NCBI RefSeq assembly: GCF_000003815.2
Contig: NC_049996.1
Span: forward strand, 17,430,087 to 17,494,086
From: Branchiostoma floridae
Taxonomy: Eukaryota > Chordata > Leptocardii > Amphioxiformes > Branchiostomatidae
Direction of reading: 5' to 3'
DNA length: 64,000 nucleotides
Content: more model-generated notes on this DNA
Told to the model about the DNA's origin: nothing
The model's database searches: none
Seen by the model: only the letters and a program-made list of their open reading frames with translations
Position numbering within the stretch: position 1 is the stretch's first letter
The DNA itself: not shown here

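Noticed and set aside
63136-63589. Minus-strand frames with [12 protein letters not shown] and [12 protein letters not shown] repeats
   Set aside because: Antisense of the 36-bp SR repeat in exon 40.

Overview
The window is animal genomic DNA, most likely from a cephalochordate (amphioxus, Branchiostoma). The evidence is a long intron-rich muscle-type kinase gene, a dense mixture of short inverted-repeat elements, tRNA-derived SINEs, LINE and mariner fragments, and many minisatellites. The species call is inference from style and recalled repeat families, not from a search. Two runs of N (246-958 and 2430-3010) are assembly gaps.

One gene on the + strand dominates. I could chain 40 coding exons from an ATG at 5186 to the end of the window with every splice phase compatible: 9,715 coding bases, 3,238 codons, still open at 64000. 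Predicted order: cysteine-rich N-terminus (exon 1), FN3 domain (exons 2-3), an MLCK-like protein kinase domain with several catalytic substitutions (exons 4-10), a Ser/Pro/Lys-rich linker of about 1,300 residues (exons 10-16), five Ig domains (exons 16-24), a basic linker and FN3 domain (exons 25-27), two more Ig domains (exons 28-31), a second kinase domain with intact catalytic motifs (exons 32-37), a conserved post-kinase tail (exons 38-39), and an SR-rich region (exon 40) that runs off the window. From the second kinase backwards this resembles vertebrate SPEG (five Ig, FN3, Ig, kinase 1), and its tail resembles those after SPEG kinase 1 and an obscurin kinase. The first, degenerate kinase resembles an MLCK catalytic domain placed upstream of a SPEG-like protein. 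Such proteins are giant cytoskeletal kinases of the sarcomere.

Layout: 1-4080, non-coding repeats and gaps; 4085-5240, candidate promoter (a TATA/MEF2-like box) and first exon; 5.2-24.6 kb, two very long introns full of repeats, including a 5'-truncated LINE on the - strand; 24.6-31.9 kb, FN3 and pseudokinase exons; 33.2-39.6 kb, linker; 40.2-56.1 kb, Ig/FN3 exons; 56.6-62.2 kb, kinase 2 and tail; 63.2-64.0 kb, SR-rich exon.

The most unusual feature is that about 27 of the 78 splice boundaries carry extra tandem copies of that same boundary: a few tens of bases of coding sequence, the splice site and adjacent intron, repeated 2 to about 21 times. Most copies would introduce a frameshift or stop if used. 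The exception is exon 40, where a 36-bp acceptor-containing unit stays in frame. From memory and unchecked, boundary minisatellites have been reported at the amphioxus Adh locus; the density here is what deserves attention.
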